Assembly (NCBI RefSeq): GCF_014202935.1
Contig: NZ_JACHHX010000013.1
Coordinates: 1 to 64,000 of the forward strand
Source: Rehaibacterium terrae
GTDB lineage: Bacteria > Pseudomonadota > Gammaproteobacteria > Xanthomonadales > Xanthomonadaceae
Reading direction: 5' to 3'
DNA length: 64,000 nt
The notes under the pieces were generated by a model. It was not told the origin of the DNA, ran no database searches, and was given only the letters and a program-made list of their open reading frames with translations. Below, in pieces: positions 8,327 to 17,248 of this stretch (positions within the stretch are counted from its first letter, which is position 1; each line of letters opens with the position of its first letter). The position numbers and the translations under genes were made by a program.

Positions 8327-8770
8327 TCAGCGCCCGGTGATCGCGACCAGTTCGACTTCGAACACCAGCGATGCGTTGGGTGGGATCACGCCGCCCGCGC
8401 CGCGGCTGCCGTAGCCGTATTCGGGTGGAATCAGCAGTACGCGCCGACCGCCCACGCGCATGCCCTGCACGCCCTCGTCCCAGCCGCGGATCACCCGGCC
8501 GCGGTCGAGCGGGAAGGTGAAGGGCTGGCCGCGGTCACGCGAACTGTCGAATTTAGCACCGCGCTGCCGCGGGGCGTCCTGATCGAAGATCCAGCCGGTG
8601 TAGTGCACGGTCACTTCCATGCCGGACTTCGCTTCCTCGCCGTCGCCTACGGTTTCGTCGATCAGGGTGAGTTCGGCGACGCGGCCGTTCGGCGGCGGCA
8701 GGTCGGGGCCGCCGCAGGCGGCGAGCAGCAGGGTGGCGGTCAGGATGAGGACAGCGGGAATCCGGCGCAT
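8327..8770 (-). CDS. FKBP-type peptidyl-prolyl cis-trans isomerase lipoprotein
   Basis: This 147-residue protein catalyses proline isomerisation during envelope protein folding. A lipoprotein signal peptide (MRRIPAVLIL..., lipobox LLAAC) precedes a single FKBP domain. The domain shows VTVHYTGW, FDSSRDRGQPFTFPL, VIRGWDEGVQGM, IPPEYGYG and the terminal LVFEVEL, all diagnostic of FKBP. The start was chosen at the signal peptide, 94 codons inside a longer frame. The upstream lipoprotein gene runs 31 bp into this one. It probably acts in the periplasm, tethered to a membrane. Confidence 0.92.
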   Translation of the reverse strand: MRRIPAVLILTATLLLAACGGPDLPPPNGRVAELTLIDETVGDGEEAKSGMEVTVHYTGWIFDQDAPRQRGAKFDSSRDRGQPFTFPLDRGRVIRGWDEGVQGMRVGGRRVLLIPPEYGYGSRGAGGVIPPNASLVFEVELVAITGR

Positions 8771-9567
8771 GGGCGGCCTGTGGCGACGATGCCGGTGCGC
8801 ATGATCGGCCAGCGTGCCGCCGCCGTCGAGCCTGGCCGAGCGGAGCTTTGCGGTGTGCGGTGGGGCAGTGGCATGCCTGCCGGCGGACGGGCCGGCGCTT
8901 CGGTCCGGTTTGCATGGCGCATGCCGTGCGGCGCCGACGGGGGCAACCGGATTTCGCTGCCTGTCCGGTCGGAGTGCGCCTGCGGCTCCCGCACGCGCCA
9001 GCGTCCCAGCATCGGGCTGCCGCGCACTTCGAAGCCCAGCTCGCGGAGCCACTCGGCGACTTTGTGGTTGGAATTGTTGCCGAGCGTATAAGGCTCGGGG
9101 TGGACGACGAATTCGAGCTCGAGCGCGGCACTGTAGCGGCGCGTGTCGGCACGGGCCTCGAACAGACGGTCGATGTCCTGCAGCAGCCGGTCCACGGCTG
9201 CGGCCTCGGCCTGCAGCGGCACGATGACGCGGATGCGCGAGCCGACCTCGTCCTGGAAGCGCGCGGTGTCATGGCGGCGCAGCATGTGGCGCCCGAGCGC
9301 TGCCGGAGTGGGGCGGAACAAGGCGCCGAAGGCACGCACGGCGCCAGTCTCGCCCTCGACGTACCAGCGCCATTCCCCGTAGGCGATGCGCACCGGCCGT
9401 CCACTGGCATCGACCAGGACCAGGCTGGTGTGGCGGCCGTGGTCGAGCAGATACACCGGGCGCGGCTGGACGGGCGCGCCCGGTGCGACGACGGTGGCGG
9501 CGCAGCCGGCGAGCAGCGCCACGGTGGCAAGGCACAGCAGCAGGCACAGCGTCGTACGCACCGACAT
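8740..9567 (-). CDS. putative lipoprotein, DUF2459-like
   Basis: This 275-residue predicted lipoprotein has a signal peptide ending in the lipobox LLAGC (Cys22). The following domain has VYLLDHGRHTSLVLVD and YGEWRWYVEG, resembling the histidine-containing motifs of DUF2459-type envelope proteins; I recall no assigned reaction. The start at 9567 has GGAG upstream and begins the signal peptide. The last 80 or so residues, after WRVREP, are low-complexity, rich in Ala/Pro/Arg, and run into the FKBP gene by 31 bp. The natural stop may therefore have been lost, or a frameshift may lie near 8960. Confidence 0.6.
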   Translation of the reverse strand: MSVRTTLCLLLCLATVALLAGCAATVVAPGAPVQPRPVYLLDHGRHTSLVLVDASGRPVRIAYGEWRWYVEGETGAVRAFGALFRPTPAALGRHMLRRHDTARFQDEVGSRIRVIVPLQAEAAAVDRLLQDIDRLFEARADTRRYSAALELEFVVHPEPYTLGNNSNHKVAEWLRELGFEVRGSPMLGRWRVREPQAHSDRTGSEIRLPPSAPHGMRHANRTEAPARPPAGMPLPHRTPQSSARPGSTAAARWPIMRTGIVATGRPCAGFPLSSS

Positions 9568-9609
9568 CGGCGTGGCTCCGGCGGGCCCGTGGTCGAGCAT
9601 AGCCCAGCC

Positions 9610-11085
9610 TCACCAGGCTGGCAGCAGCCAGTCGCCGAACAGGCGGATCGCCAGCGCGATCAGCACGATCGCCATCAGGTTGAGGCCGAGGCCGGCGCGC
9701 ATCATCTGGCCGATGCCGACCAGGCCCGAAGCGAACACGATGGCGTTGGGCGGCGTGGCCACTGGCAGCATGAAAGCGCAGGTGGCGGCCAGCGCGGCGG
9801 CGAACAGCACCGGCATCGGCTCGATGCCCAGCCCGATCGCGGCGGCGGCGAGGATCGGGATGAAGGTGTTGGCGGTCGCGGTGTTGCTCGACAGTTCGGT
9901 GAGAAAGACGATCAGCGTGGTCGCGGCGAGCAGCACCCAGAGCGGTTTGACGCCGGCAAGCCCGGCGAAACCCGATGCCAGCCAGGCATCGACGCCGTTG
10001 GTGCCGATGGCGGCGGCCAGGCTCAGGCCGCCGCCGAACAGCAGCAGCACGCCCCACGGCAGCTTCTGCGCCGTCTCCCAGTCGAGCGCGAATTCCCGGC
10101 GGCGCCAATCGACCGGGAGCAGGAACAGGGCCAGCGCGCCGCACATGGCGACGGTGGTGTCGGTCAGCGCTTCCAGCCCGGTCAGCGCGACCAGCTGCGG
10201 GCGGAAGATCCAGCCCAGTGCGGTGCCGACGAACACCACCAGCACGATGCGCTCGCCGCGGTTCATCGGGCCGATCCGGCCGAGTTCGTCGTGGATCTCG
10301 GTGCGCGCCGCATCCGGTACCCGCAGGCGCACCGGGAAAACGAGGCGGGTGAGGTACAGCCAGCACAGCGGCAGCATCAGCGCCACCAGCGGCAGGCCGA
10401 TCTTCATCCACGCCAGCATGGTGATCTCCTGGCCCAGCTCGGCGCGGGCGTAGTTGGCGAGGACGAGATTCGGCGGCGAACCGATCAGGGTGCCCAGGCC
10501 GCCGATCGAGGCGCCGTAGGCGATGCCCAGCATCAGGCAGGTGCCGAGGTTGCGCAGTGCGGCGGCGGTGGCGGGGTCGCTCTCGTCGAGGTGGCGGCGC
10601 AGCAGCTCGATGCAGCTGATGCCGACAGGCAACAGCATCACCGTGGCGGCGGTATTGGAGATCCACAGGCTCAGGCTGGCGGTGGCGAGCATGAAGCCGG
10701 CCACCAGCCGCATCGGCGCGGTGCCGACCAGGCGCACGATGCCCAGCGCGATGCGGGTGTGCAGGCCCCAGCGCTGCATCGCCAGGCCGATCATGAAGCC
10801 GCCCATGAACAGGAACACGATGTCGGAGGCGTACGGCCGCAGCGCCTGTGCGGCCGGCAACGCTCCGGTGAGCGGGAACAGCACCACCGGCAGCAGCGCG
10901 GTGGCCGCCAGCGGGATCGCCTCGGTCATCCACCACAGCGCCATCCACACGCCGATGGCGGCGGTGGCGCGGCCGGCGTCGCTCAGCCCGCCGGCATCGG
11001 CAACGGGCAGCAGCAGGTACAGCAGTGCGGCGGCGAGGGGGCCGGCGGCGAGCCCAGCCCAGCGAATACGGTCGGCGATCGGCAT
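9610..11085 (-). CDS. SLC13/DASS family anion permease
   Basis: This 491-residue integral inner-membrane protein has about 11-12 hydrophobic segments and is probably a sodium-coupled di/tricarboxylate or sulfate transporter. Diagnostic stretches are WMTEAIPLAATALLP near the N-terminus, FMGGFMIGLAMQRWGLH, the first SNT-type motif SLWISNTAATVMLLP, YGASIGGLGTLIGSPPN, and the second SNT motif ELSSNTATANTFIP. The two SNT motifs form the sodium and substrate sites in this family. The start at MPIADRIRW was chosen because upstream residues have no membrane or family pattern. The substrate cannot be decided from sequence. It ends 42 bp before the lipoprotein start on the same strand. Confidence 0.9.
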   Translation of the reverse strand: MPIADRIRWAGLAAGPLAAALLYLLLPVADAGGLSDAGRATAAIGVWMALWWMTEAIPLAATALLPVVLFPLTGALPAAQALRPYASDIVFLFMGGFMIGLAMQRWGLHTRIALGIVRLVGTAPMRLVAGFMLATASLSLWISNTAATVMLLPVGISCIELLRRHLDESDPATAAALRNLGTCLMLGIAYGASIGGLGTLIGSPPNLVLANYARAELGQEITMLAWMKIGLPLVALMLPLCWLYLTRLVFPVRLRVPDAARTEIHDELGRIGPMNRGERIVLVVFVGTALGWIFRPQLVALTGLEALTDTTVAMCGALALFLLPVDWRRREFALDWETAQKLPWGVLLLFGGGLSLAAAIGTNGVDAWLASGFAGLAGVKPLWVLLAATTLIVFLTELSSNTATANTFIPILAAAAIGLGIEPMPVLFAAALAATCAFMLPVATPPNAIVFASGLVGIGQMMRAGLGLNLMAIVLIALAIRLFGDWLLPAW

Positions 11086-11260
11086 CGCGCGAGGATAGCC
11101 GATGCATCGACGCCGGCGGTTCGGGCAGGCCATCTCGCCGCGGGACGTGAATGCATCGACGCAGCCGGGACTGAGTGAACCAATGGCATGGTGATCCTGG
11201 CGCCTGGCGGCGCTAAGCTTGAGCGGCATCGAGTGACTGATGATCCTCCGGAGGTTCCAC

Positions 11261-12223
11261 ATGCAGCAGCCCTCCTCACTGGCGCGTCGGCGTGCCATCC
11301 AGTTTGGCCTTGGCCTCGGTGCAGGTCTGGCCCTGGCGCGCTCGCCACTCGCGATCGCCGAGTCCCTGGCCGAAGCCGCGTCCGGCAGCGGGTTGATCCA
11401 GAAGGCGATTCCGTCGACGGGCGAGTTGCTGCCGGTGATCGGGATCGGCACCGCGCGCCGCTACGACGTCGGTGAAACCGATTACGAGCGTGCGCCGCTG
11501 CGCGAGGTGCTCGACGCCTTCGCCCGCATGGGCGGCCGACTGGTCGACACGGCGCCGTCCTATGGCCGTGCCGAGGCGGTGGTCGGCGACCTGGTCGCCA
11601 GCCTGGGCAACCGCGACCGGCTGTTCCTCGCCACCAAGGTCGGCGCCGGACGCGACGGGCGGGAAGCGGGCCTGGCGGAGATGGCGCGCTCGTTCGAGCG
11701 GCTGCGCACTGCGCGCATCGACCTGCTGCAGATCCACAACCTGGCCGGCGTCGAGCACATGCTGCCGGTACTGCGCGAATGGAAGCAGGAGGGACGGATC
11801 CGCTACCTCGGCGTCAGCACCAGCTTCAAGCCGCAGTACGAAGAGCTGGAACGGCTGATGCGCAGCGAGGCGCTGGACTTCGTCCAGATCGACTACGCGA
11901 TCGACAACCGCGAGGCCGAGGAACGCATCCTGCCGCTGGCCGCCGAGCGCGGGATGGCGGTGCTGGTGAATCTGCCGTTCGGCCGGGGACGGGTGTTCGA
12001 GGCCTTCCGCGGCCACCGCATTCCGGACTGGGCGACCGAGCTGGGCATCGCCAGCTGGGCGCAGTTCGTCCTCAAGTACGTGGTCTCGCACCCGGCCGTG
12101 ACCTGCGCCATTCCGGGCACCGCGACGCTGCGCTATCTCGAGGACAACCTCGCCGCCGCCCGCGGCCAGCTGCCCGATGCGGCCACCCGGCGGCGGATGG
12201 TCGCGCTGATCGAGGCGGTGTGA
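11261..12223 (+). CDS. Tat-exported aldo/keto reductase
   Basis: This 320-residue NADPH-dependent oxidoreductase of the AKR fold has an export signal. The N-terminus LARRRAIQFGLGLG is a twin-arginine signal, so the folded enzyme probably acts in the periplasm. The AKR domain shows RLVDTAPSYGRAE (catalytic Asp and Tyr), FLATKVG (Lys), LLQIHNL (His) and, at the C-terminus, AIPGTATLRYLEDN for cofactor binding. The start at 11261 has a clear GGAGG six bases upstream; an ATG seven codons earlier lacks one. The substrate is unknown. It is divergent from the SLC13 permease. Confidence 0.9.
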   Translation: MQQPSSLARRRAIQFGLGLGAGLALARSPLAIAESLAEAASGSGLIQKAIPSTGELLPVIGIGTARRYDVGETDYERAPLREVLDAFARMGGRLVDTAPSYGRAEAVVGDLVASLGNRDRLFLATKVGAGRDGREAGLAEMARSFERLRTARIDLLQIHNLAGVEHMLPVLREWKQEGRIRYLGVSTSFKPQYEELERLMRSEALDFVQIDYAIDNREAEERILPLAAERGMAVLVNLPFGRGRVFEAFRGHRIPDWATELGIASWAQFVLKYVVSHPAVTCAIPGTATLRYLEDNLAAARGQLPDAATRRRMVALIEAV

Positions 12224-12266
12224 GCATCGATACCCCGGAGTAGGGTAAGCTCCGCCGGTTGGCAGG

Positions 12267-12411
12267 CTGTTGAAAAACGGCCTGCCGGGTGAGCCAAGGA
12301 TGGCTCGCATCGCGGATCAATCGCAGTGAGCGATTGATCCGTCGGGAGCGAGTCCGGACACGTGCCGGACTCGCGACTTGAAAAGCGCACAGGATGTGCG
12401 TTTTTCAACAG
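12267..12411. repeat. composite multi-hairpin intergenic repeat, copy 1
   Basis: Perfect 12-bp outer arms (12267-12278, 12400-12411) enclose four inner hairpins: 12291-12306 (loop agga), 12313-12341 (12-bp arms), 12350-12372 (gagtccgg / ccggactc with a 7-nt loop) and a short one near 12385-12400. Copies 2 and 3 carry the same modules. The region 12224-12478 holds nothing else. Confidence 0.85.
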
Positions 12412-12478
12412 GGATGTTGGGGTCGGCGCGGTATGGCCGGCTCGGCGGCGCCCAGGCGCCGCTACAGGGGGGGGTCCG

Positions 12479-14158
12479 ATGCGCAGGACGCAGGCTGTCG
12501 CTTGCTGGGTCGCCATTGCCGCCATGGTCGCCGTTGCGACGGCTTCGGCCGACGCGGCCGGCTTGCGCGTGCTCGATCCGGCCCTGGCTGATGTCGACGT
12601 GGAGCAGGTGCTCGCGGGCGAGGTGGACGCGCACTTCCATGCGTCCGCGAGTCCCCGGATGTTGATGCCGCACAGTGCCCAGCCACGCTGGCTTCGGCTC
12701 GACCCCGACCAGGCGTTGCGCGAGGGGCGCTGGGTGTTGTCGATCATCCGCGTGCCGCTGCGCGAGCTCAGTGTGTATCTGCCCGACGGCAACGGCGGCT
12801 GGCGCGAGCGAACGGCGAGTTTCTTCCGTCCTGGCGGGCCGGATTGCGCCCCGCACGCCTACGCGTTTCCGCTCGACGCGGCCGCGGCCGACATGCCGGT
12901 GTACATCCGCATCGTTCACGGCGGACGTCTCTACCTGAACCTGGCGGTCCAGAGCGAGGACGAGTTCCGCCGCACGGAACGCCAGTTCGTGGTGGCGATC
13001 ACCGCCGGATTCACGGCGCTGGCGGTGATGCTGCTGATGAACCTGATGTTCTGGCTCAGGCTGCGGGAGTCGATGTACCTGACCTACGTCGCCTTCATCG
13101 CCGGTCTGATGGGCTGGACCGTCTTCGCGACCGGGCTGGCCCAGCAGTGGTGGCCGGCGCTCGCGCGCTGGCCGGTGCCTGGCTCGCCGTCAGGTTTCCT
13201 GGTTGCGCTGTCGATGACGCTGATGCTGCATTTCGTCCGTCAGTTCGTCGAGCTGGCGCGCATCGATGCGCCGGCCGATCGCGTCCTGCGCGTTCTGGCG
13301 CTGGCGTTCGCCGCCCTGGCCGGGGCCTACCTGCTGCCGGGTTCCGGCGAGTGGCCGCCGCTGGCCGGCGCCTCCAGCCTGCTGTTCGCGCTGCTGCCCC
13401 CGTTGCTGTTGGGCGTGCTGCTGCGCAGCGGCTGGCGCGGCTCGCGGGCGGCCTGGTTGTTCCTGGTCGCCTGGCTGCCGCTGGGGGTGCTGAGCGGCAT
13501 GCGCACGCTGGTCGGCCTGGGCGTGTTGCCGCCGACGCCATTGAACCTGTTCGGGCCGCTGGGCGCGGTGGCATTCGAGTCGGTGGTGCTGGCGCTCGGC
13601 CTTGCCGGTCATGCGCTCGAGCTGCGCCTGCAGCGCGACCGCGCGCTGCGGCTGGCGCAGATCGATCCGCTGACCGGCGCGCTCAATCGCCGTGCCGGCG
13701 AGGCGCGGCTGCGGGAAATGTTCGAAGCCGCGAAGGCACGCGGCGTGCCGTTTGCGCTGATGTTCCTCGACATGGACCGGCTCAAGCGCATCAACGACAA
13801 CTTCAGCCACGACGCCGGGGACCTGTGTCTGCGCGTGCTGGTGGGGCGGGTGCAGGCGCTGATGCCGCCGCGCGCCGAGGTGGTGCGCTGGGGCGGCGAC
13901 GAGTTCGTGCTGTTGCTGCCGGGCCTGTTCGCCGCCGATGCCGAGGCGCTGGCCGCGCGCATGCGCGAGGCGCTGGAGTCCACGCCGGTACCTTTCGACG
14001 GCGAGGAGCTCTACATCAGCGCCAGCATCGGCGTCAGCAGTTTCGACGACCAGGTCGATACGCCGCAGGAGCTGGTCCGGCGCGCCGACATGGCGCTGTA
14101 CGCGCTGCGCCGGGCGCGCCGCAGCGACGAGGCCGGCCGTGTCGGCGCCGAAGCCTGA
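12479..14158 (+). CDS. membrane diguanylate cyclase with 7TMR-DISM sensor
   Basis: This 559-residue inner-membrane enzyme is expected to make c-di-GMP from two GTP. A signal peptide (1-25) is followed by a periplasmic 7TMR-DISMED2-like domain (about 30-170), seven hydrophobic segments (about 175-380) and a cytoplasmic GGDEF domain. The active-site GGDEF is at 472-476, after PLTGALNRR and FLDMDRLKRIND. The usual RxxD inhibitory site five residues upstream reads RAEV instead, so product inhibition may be absent. The start at 12479 follows a G-rich stretch and begins the signal peptide. It resembles the second cyclase at 33988 in domain order. The ligand of the sensor part is unknown. Confidence 0.9.
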   Translation: MRRTQAVACWVAIAAMVAVATASADAAGLRVLDPALADVDVEQVLAGEVDAHFHASASPRMLMPHSAQPRWLRLDPDQALREGRWVLSIIRVPLRELSVYLPDGNGGWRERTASFFRPGGPDCAPHAYAFPLDAAAADMPVYIRIVHGGRLYLNLAVQSEDEFRRTERQFVVAITAGFTALAVMLLMNLMFWLRLRESMYLTYVAFIAGLMGWTVFATGLAQQWWPALARWPVPGSPSGFLVALSMTLMLHFVRQFVELARIDAPADRVLRVLALAFAALAGAYLLPGSGEWPPLAGASSLLFALLPPLLLGVLLRSGWRGSRAAWLFLVAWLPLGVLSGMRTLVGLGVLPPTPLNLFGPLGAVAFESVVLALGLAGHALELRLQRDRALRLAQIDPLTGALNRRAGEARLREMFEAAKARGVPFALMFLDMDRLKRINDNFSHDAGDLCLRVLVGRVQALMPPRAEVVRWGGDEFVLLLPGLFAADAEALAARMREALESTPVPFDGEELYISASIGVSSFDDQVDTPQELVRRADMALYALRRARRSDEAGRVGAEA

Positions 14159-14224
14159 TGCCGGCTCTCGCCCGCCGTTCCGCCGTCCGCCGTATGATCG
14201 ACGCCCCCGTCCGGAAGACCGCGG

Positions 14225-14434
14225 ATGAACGTACTGCTGGTGTTGCTGCTGTGGGCGCTGGTGCTGGTTGTGGCGTGGCCGTTGGCGTTGCTGGTGCTCG
14301 TGCTATGGCCGCTGCTGTGGCTGCTTTCGATCCCTTTCCGGATCTTCGGCGCGCTGATGGAGGCCCTGATCGCGCTGGTCAGGGCGATCCTGTTTCTGCC
14401 CGCGCGCCTGCTCGGGGAGCGACCGAAGCCCTGA
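14225..14434 (+). CDS. small hydrophobic membrane protein
   Basis: This 69-residue protein is almost entirely hydrophobic, with leucine/valine/tryptophan-rich segments at about 3-32 and 35-60 and a short basic tail ending LLGERPKP. Two membrane passes are likely. I do not recognise a family. It starts 66 bp after the diguanylate cyclase on the same strand and could share its transcript. No strong Shine-Dalgarno sequence is visible (ccggaagacc lies upstream), so it could also be a chance frame. Confidence 0.5.
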   Translation: MNVLLVLLLWALVLVVAWPLALLVLVLWPLLWLLSIPFRIFGALMEALIALVRAILFLPARLLGERPKP

Positions 14435-14463
14435 GGCCCCGGTCCGTTCGGGCGCTCAGGCGC

Positions 14464-14712
14464 TCAGGCGCGCAGACGCAGATCGGGACGCTCGCGGAGA
14501 TTGCCGTCGTGCTCGATCACGGCGAAGCTCTTGCTGCGCCGGTGATAGACGATCACCTGCGGCGGCGGAGGCGGCGTCTGGTTGCGGATGAACATCAGGT
14601 CCCAGCCGGCGACCTGGAGGTCGCGCAGGGCGAGCCGCTGCGCTTCGCTGAGTGCGGGGTGGGCGAGCGTCGGCGGCCGGCGGTCGGGGTTGCGACGTTC
14701 CTGTTGCAGCAT
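14464..14712 (-). CDS. conserved hypothetical protein
   Basis: This 82-residue soluble protein has a helical N-terminal part (ALSEAQRLALRDLQVAGW) followed by a beta-rich stretch (DLMFIRN, VIVYHRRSKSFAVIEHDG) around a proline run of five. The pattern resembles small cytosolic proteins of Xanthomonadales without assigned function, and I give it no role. GGAGAC lies upstream of the start. It converges with the small membrane protein and is divergent from rluF. Confidence 0.6.
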   Translation of the reverse strand: MLQQERRNPDRRPPTLAHPALSEAQRLALRDLQVAGWDLMFIRNQTPPPPPQVIVYHRRSKSFAVIEHDGNLRERPDLRLRA

Positions 14713-14840
14713 GGCGCGATGTCTCCGGCAGTGGGCGGGGCGATTCGGCGGCGGCGGGCGAGCCGATGGCTTCGCGGCGGCCGCTGTGACAGCATGCGCC
14801 CCCGATCATACTCCCGCCACGCCCGCTGTCCGCGCTTTCC

Positions 14841-15554
14841 ATGAGACTGAACAAGCACATTGCCGAGTCCGGCTTCTGCTCGCGCCGCGAGGCCGACCGG
14901 CTGATCGCCGAGCGCCGGGTCACCGTCAACGGCCAGCCGGCCGGCATCGGCACGCAGGTGGGCGAGGGCGACCAGGTCCGCGTCGATGGCCAGCCGCTGG
15001 TTCGGCGACCGGCCGGCGGCACACGGCGGCACGTCTACATCGCGCTCAACAAGCCGGTCGGCGTCACCTGCACCACAGAAGCCAGCGTCAAGGGAAACAT
15101 CGTCGATTTCGTCGGCCACGAGCGGCGGATCTTCCCGATCGGCCGGCTGGACAAGGACTCCGAAGGGCTGATCCTGCTGACCAGCAACGGCGATATCGTC
15201 AACGAGATCCTGCGTGCCGAGAGCGCCAAGGAGAAAGAGTACCTGGTGGCGGTCAACCATCCGGTCACCGATGCGTTCCTGCGTGGCATGGCGCGCGGCG
15301 GCATCCCGATGCACGGCCAGCTCACCCTGCCGTGCCGCACGTCCAGGCTGGGCAAGTTCGGCTTCCGCATCGTGCTCACCCAGGGACTGAACCGGCAGAT
15401 CCGCCTGATGGCGGCGCACTTCGGCTACCGGGTAAAGCGGCTGGTGCGCGTGCGCATCGTCAATATCATGCTCGGTCATCTCAAGCCCGGGCAGTGGCGC
15501 AACCTCACCGACGCCGAGTTGCGCGGCCTGCTGCCCCATCGCAGCGATTTCTGA
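14841..15554 (+). CDS. rluF: 23S rRNA pseudouridine(2604) synthase RluF
   Basis: This 237-residue RsuA-type pseudouridine synthase is expected to modify U2604 of 23S rRNA. An S4 RNA-binding domain covers about 1-50 (RLNKHIAESGFCSRREAD). The catalytic domain holds GRLDKDSEGL with the nucleophilic Asp104, then LTQGLNRQIRLM and VKRLVRVRI. The sequence follows RluF more closely than RsuA or RluB, notably the stretch LNKPVGVTCTT and the QIRLMAAHFGY region. Length is a little shorter than E. coli RluF, which has a longer tail. It is monocistronic, judged by its neighbours. Confidence 0.93.
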   Translation: MRLNKHIAESGFCSRREADRLIAERRVTVNGQPAGIGTQVGEGDQVRVDGQPLVRRPAGGTRRHVYIALNKPVGVTCTTEASVKGNIVDFVGHERRIFPIGRLDKDSEGLILLTSNGDIVNEILRAESAKEKEYLVAVNHPVTDAFLRGMARGGIPMHGQLTLPCRTSRLGKFGFRIVLTQGLNRQIRLMAAHFGYRVKRLVRVRIVNIMLGHLKPGQWRNLTDAELRGLLPHRSDF

Positions 15555-15622
15555 ACGGCCCCGGGCGGTCCGCGGCAGGGCCGCTCCGCGCGCCTGCGCA
15601 TGTCCCGGTCCGCTGGAGCGCC

Positions 15623-15652
15623 TTGCATGACAGGGCTTTCCGGCCGGATAAC
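15623..15652 (+). promoter_or_regulatory. candidate sigma70-type promoter upstream of the DUF2383 gene
   Basis: TTGCAT (15623-15628) and GATAAC (15647-15652) are separated by 18 bases. This would give a leader of about 165 bases before the ATG at 15824. Confidence 0.4.
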
Positions 15653-15823
15653 GTTTTCTTGATGCGCTGTTCGTTAAGCTCACGCAAGTCCTGACAATCC
15701 AGTCCCGCGCCCGTGCGCCGGCCAACGCCGTCAGGTTCCCCAGCGACGATCCGCTCGCCGATCAGGCAGGTATCGCTGCCGCCCGGTCCCCGGGCGGTCG
15801 TCGCGCACCGCACAGGAGCGCCC

Positions 15824-16264
15824 ATGAGCGAAACGACGAAGATCCTCCCCGACCTGATCGAGGCCACCCGTGAAGGCGTGGGCTTCTACGAGGCCGCCGC
15901 GCAGAAGGTGCAGGACAAGGAGCTGGTGAAACTGTTCCGGCAGATGGCGCAGGCGAAAGCGGTGCTGGTCCACGAACTGGAGAGCGAGGTGCCCAGGCGC
16001 GCCGGCAGGCGCAGCACGATGGAGTGGCTGGACGAGATCCGCAACAGCTATCGCGCCGCCGGCAAGGAGCTGGGCAAGGTCGATCTGGAGTTCGTCTCGC
16101 AGCTCGAGCAGGCCGAAAGCTGCCTGCTGGAGCAGGTGCATGCGGTGCGGTTCGACCGCGGCAACAGCTTCCTGATCCGGGTGCTGGCGATGCAGTACGA
16201 AGGCAAGGCCGGCGACCTGCACGGCCAACTGAAGAGCCGCAAGAAGCGGCTGATGACGGCCTGA
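15824..16264 (+). CDS. PA2169 family four-helix-bundle protein (DUF2383)
   Basis: This 146-residue cytosolic, ferritin-like helical protein lies in the DUF2383/PA2169 family, whose function is not established. Helices are evident from heptad-like patterns: LPDLIEATREGVGFYEAAAQ, LVKLFRQMAQAKAVLVHELE, and the C-terminal GDLHGQLKSRKKRL. The arrangement of Glu and His along the helices is ferritin-like, but I cannot confirm a metal site. The start at 15824 has CAGGAG seven bases upstream. A good intrinsic terminator follows at 16310, so it is probably a single-gene transcript. Confidence 0.85.
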   Translation: MSETTKILPDLIEATREGVGFYEAAAQKVQDKELVKLFRQMAQAKAVLVHELESEVPRRAGRRSTMEWLDEIRNSYRAAGKELGKVDLEFVSQLEQAESCLLEQVHAVRFDRGNSFLIRVLAMQYEGKAGDLHGQLKSRKKRLMTA

Positions 16265-16309
16265 TACTGCCCTGATACTGCAAGGCCGGCAATCGGCCAC
16301 CCATGACGG

Positions 16310-16334
16310 AAGGGGCGCGCTGCGCCCCTTTTGT
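16310..16334 (+). terminator. rho-independent terminator after the DUF2383 gene
   Basis: Nine-base arms (16310-16318 and 16322-16330) with a 3-nt loop are followed by a short T-rich tract. Confidence 0.75.
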
Positions 16335-16379
16335 CGTTCCCGGCTATGCTCGACGGCAGCCTCCGCCGGAGCCGTTGCC

Positions 16380-17168
16380 GTGAACCAGATCCCGCACCCG
16401 TCTGCGCCACCGCCCGACGACGCCGGCCGCGACCTGGTCGTGCCGTGCCGCATACTGGCCGCTTCGGCGCCGCTGCGCTGGCTGCGCCTGGGCTGGCGCG
16501 ACCTGCGGCGCGCACCGGGAATCTCGTTGCTGTACGGCGCCGCCATCGTGCTGGTCAGTCTTGCCGTGTCGGCGCTGGCGTGGTGGCTGGGGCGGTTCGC
16601 GCTGCTGGCCGCGCTGCTGTCCGGCTTCGTCTTCATCGCGCCCCTGCTCGCGGTGGGCCTGTACTCGGTCAGCCGCGACCTCGCCGACGGCGTGCGCCCG
16701 ACGCTGGCGCGCTCGCTGCGACTGATGCGGCGGGTGATCGGACAGGCGCTGGTGTATGCGCTGATCCTGCTGGTGGTGTTGCTGGTCTGGTCGCGCGCTG
16801 GATTGATGATCCACGTGTTCTTTCCGGCCGGCGAGGGTGACCTGCGCTCGCTGCTGGAATTCCTGGCCATCGGTTCGGCGGTGGGCTCGCTGTTCGCCGC
16901 GCTGGTGTTCGCCAGCGCGGCGTTCTCGCTGCCGCTGATCGCGGCGCGCGACGTCGACATGGTCACCGCCTGCCTGTCCAGCGTGAACGCGGTGATGCGC
17001 AACAAGGGCGTGATGATCCAGTGGGCGGCGTGGATCGTCCTGCTCACCGCGCTTGGCTTCGCGACCGCTTTCCTCGGCCTGGCGCTGACGATGCCGTGGC
17101 TGGCCTACGCGGCTTGGCATGCGTGTCGGGAAACGCTCGACGCCTCCGGCTGGCCCGCGCTCGACTGA
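16380..17168 (+). CDS. DUF2189 domain-containing membrane protein
   Basis: This 262-residue inner-membrane protein has about six hydrophobic segments, beginning with ISLLYGAAIVLVSLAV and LLAALLSGFVFIAPLLAVGLY. The early motif GWRDLRRAPGISLLYG and the later stretch PLIAARDVDMVTA...NKGVMIQWA match DUF2189, a family of unknown function in proteobacteria. The start is GTG at 16380, downstream of CCGGAG. It lies alone between the DUF2383 gene and fabA. I can give no substrate or partner. Confidence 0.85.
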   Translation: MNQIPHPSAPPPDDAGRDLVVPCRILAASAPLRWLRLGWRDLRRAPGISLLYGAAIVLVSLAVSALAWWLGRFALLAALLSGFVFIAPLLAVGLYSVSRDLADGVRPTLARSLRLMRRVIGQALVYALILLVVLLVWSRAGLMIHVFFPAGEGDLRSLLEFLAIGSAVGSLFAALVFASAAFSLPLIAARDVDMVTACLSSVNAVMRNKGVMIQWAAWIVLLTALGFATAFLGLALTMPWLAYAAWHACRETLDASGWPALD

Positions 17169-17248
17169 AAGACCGCATGGATGCGCCTGCGTATGGCATC
17201 GCGACCGTGCGCAGGCGTATCCATCGCGACATCTGACGCAGGTCATCA

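Noticed and set aside
8848-11178. A 776-codon plus-strand frame
   Set aside because: It spans the antisense of the lipoprotein and the SLC13 permease and is Gln/Arg/Gly-rich, without a domain.
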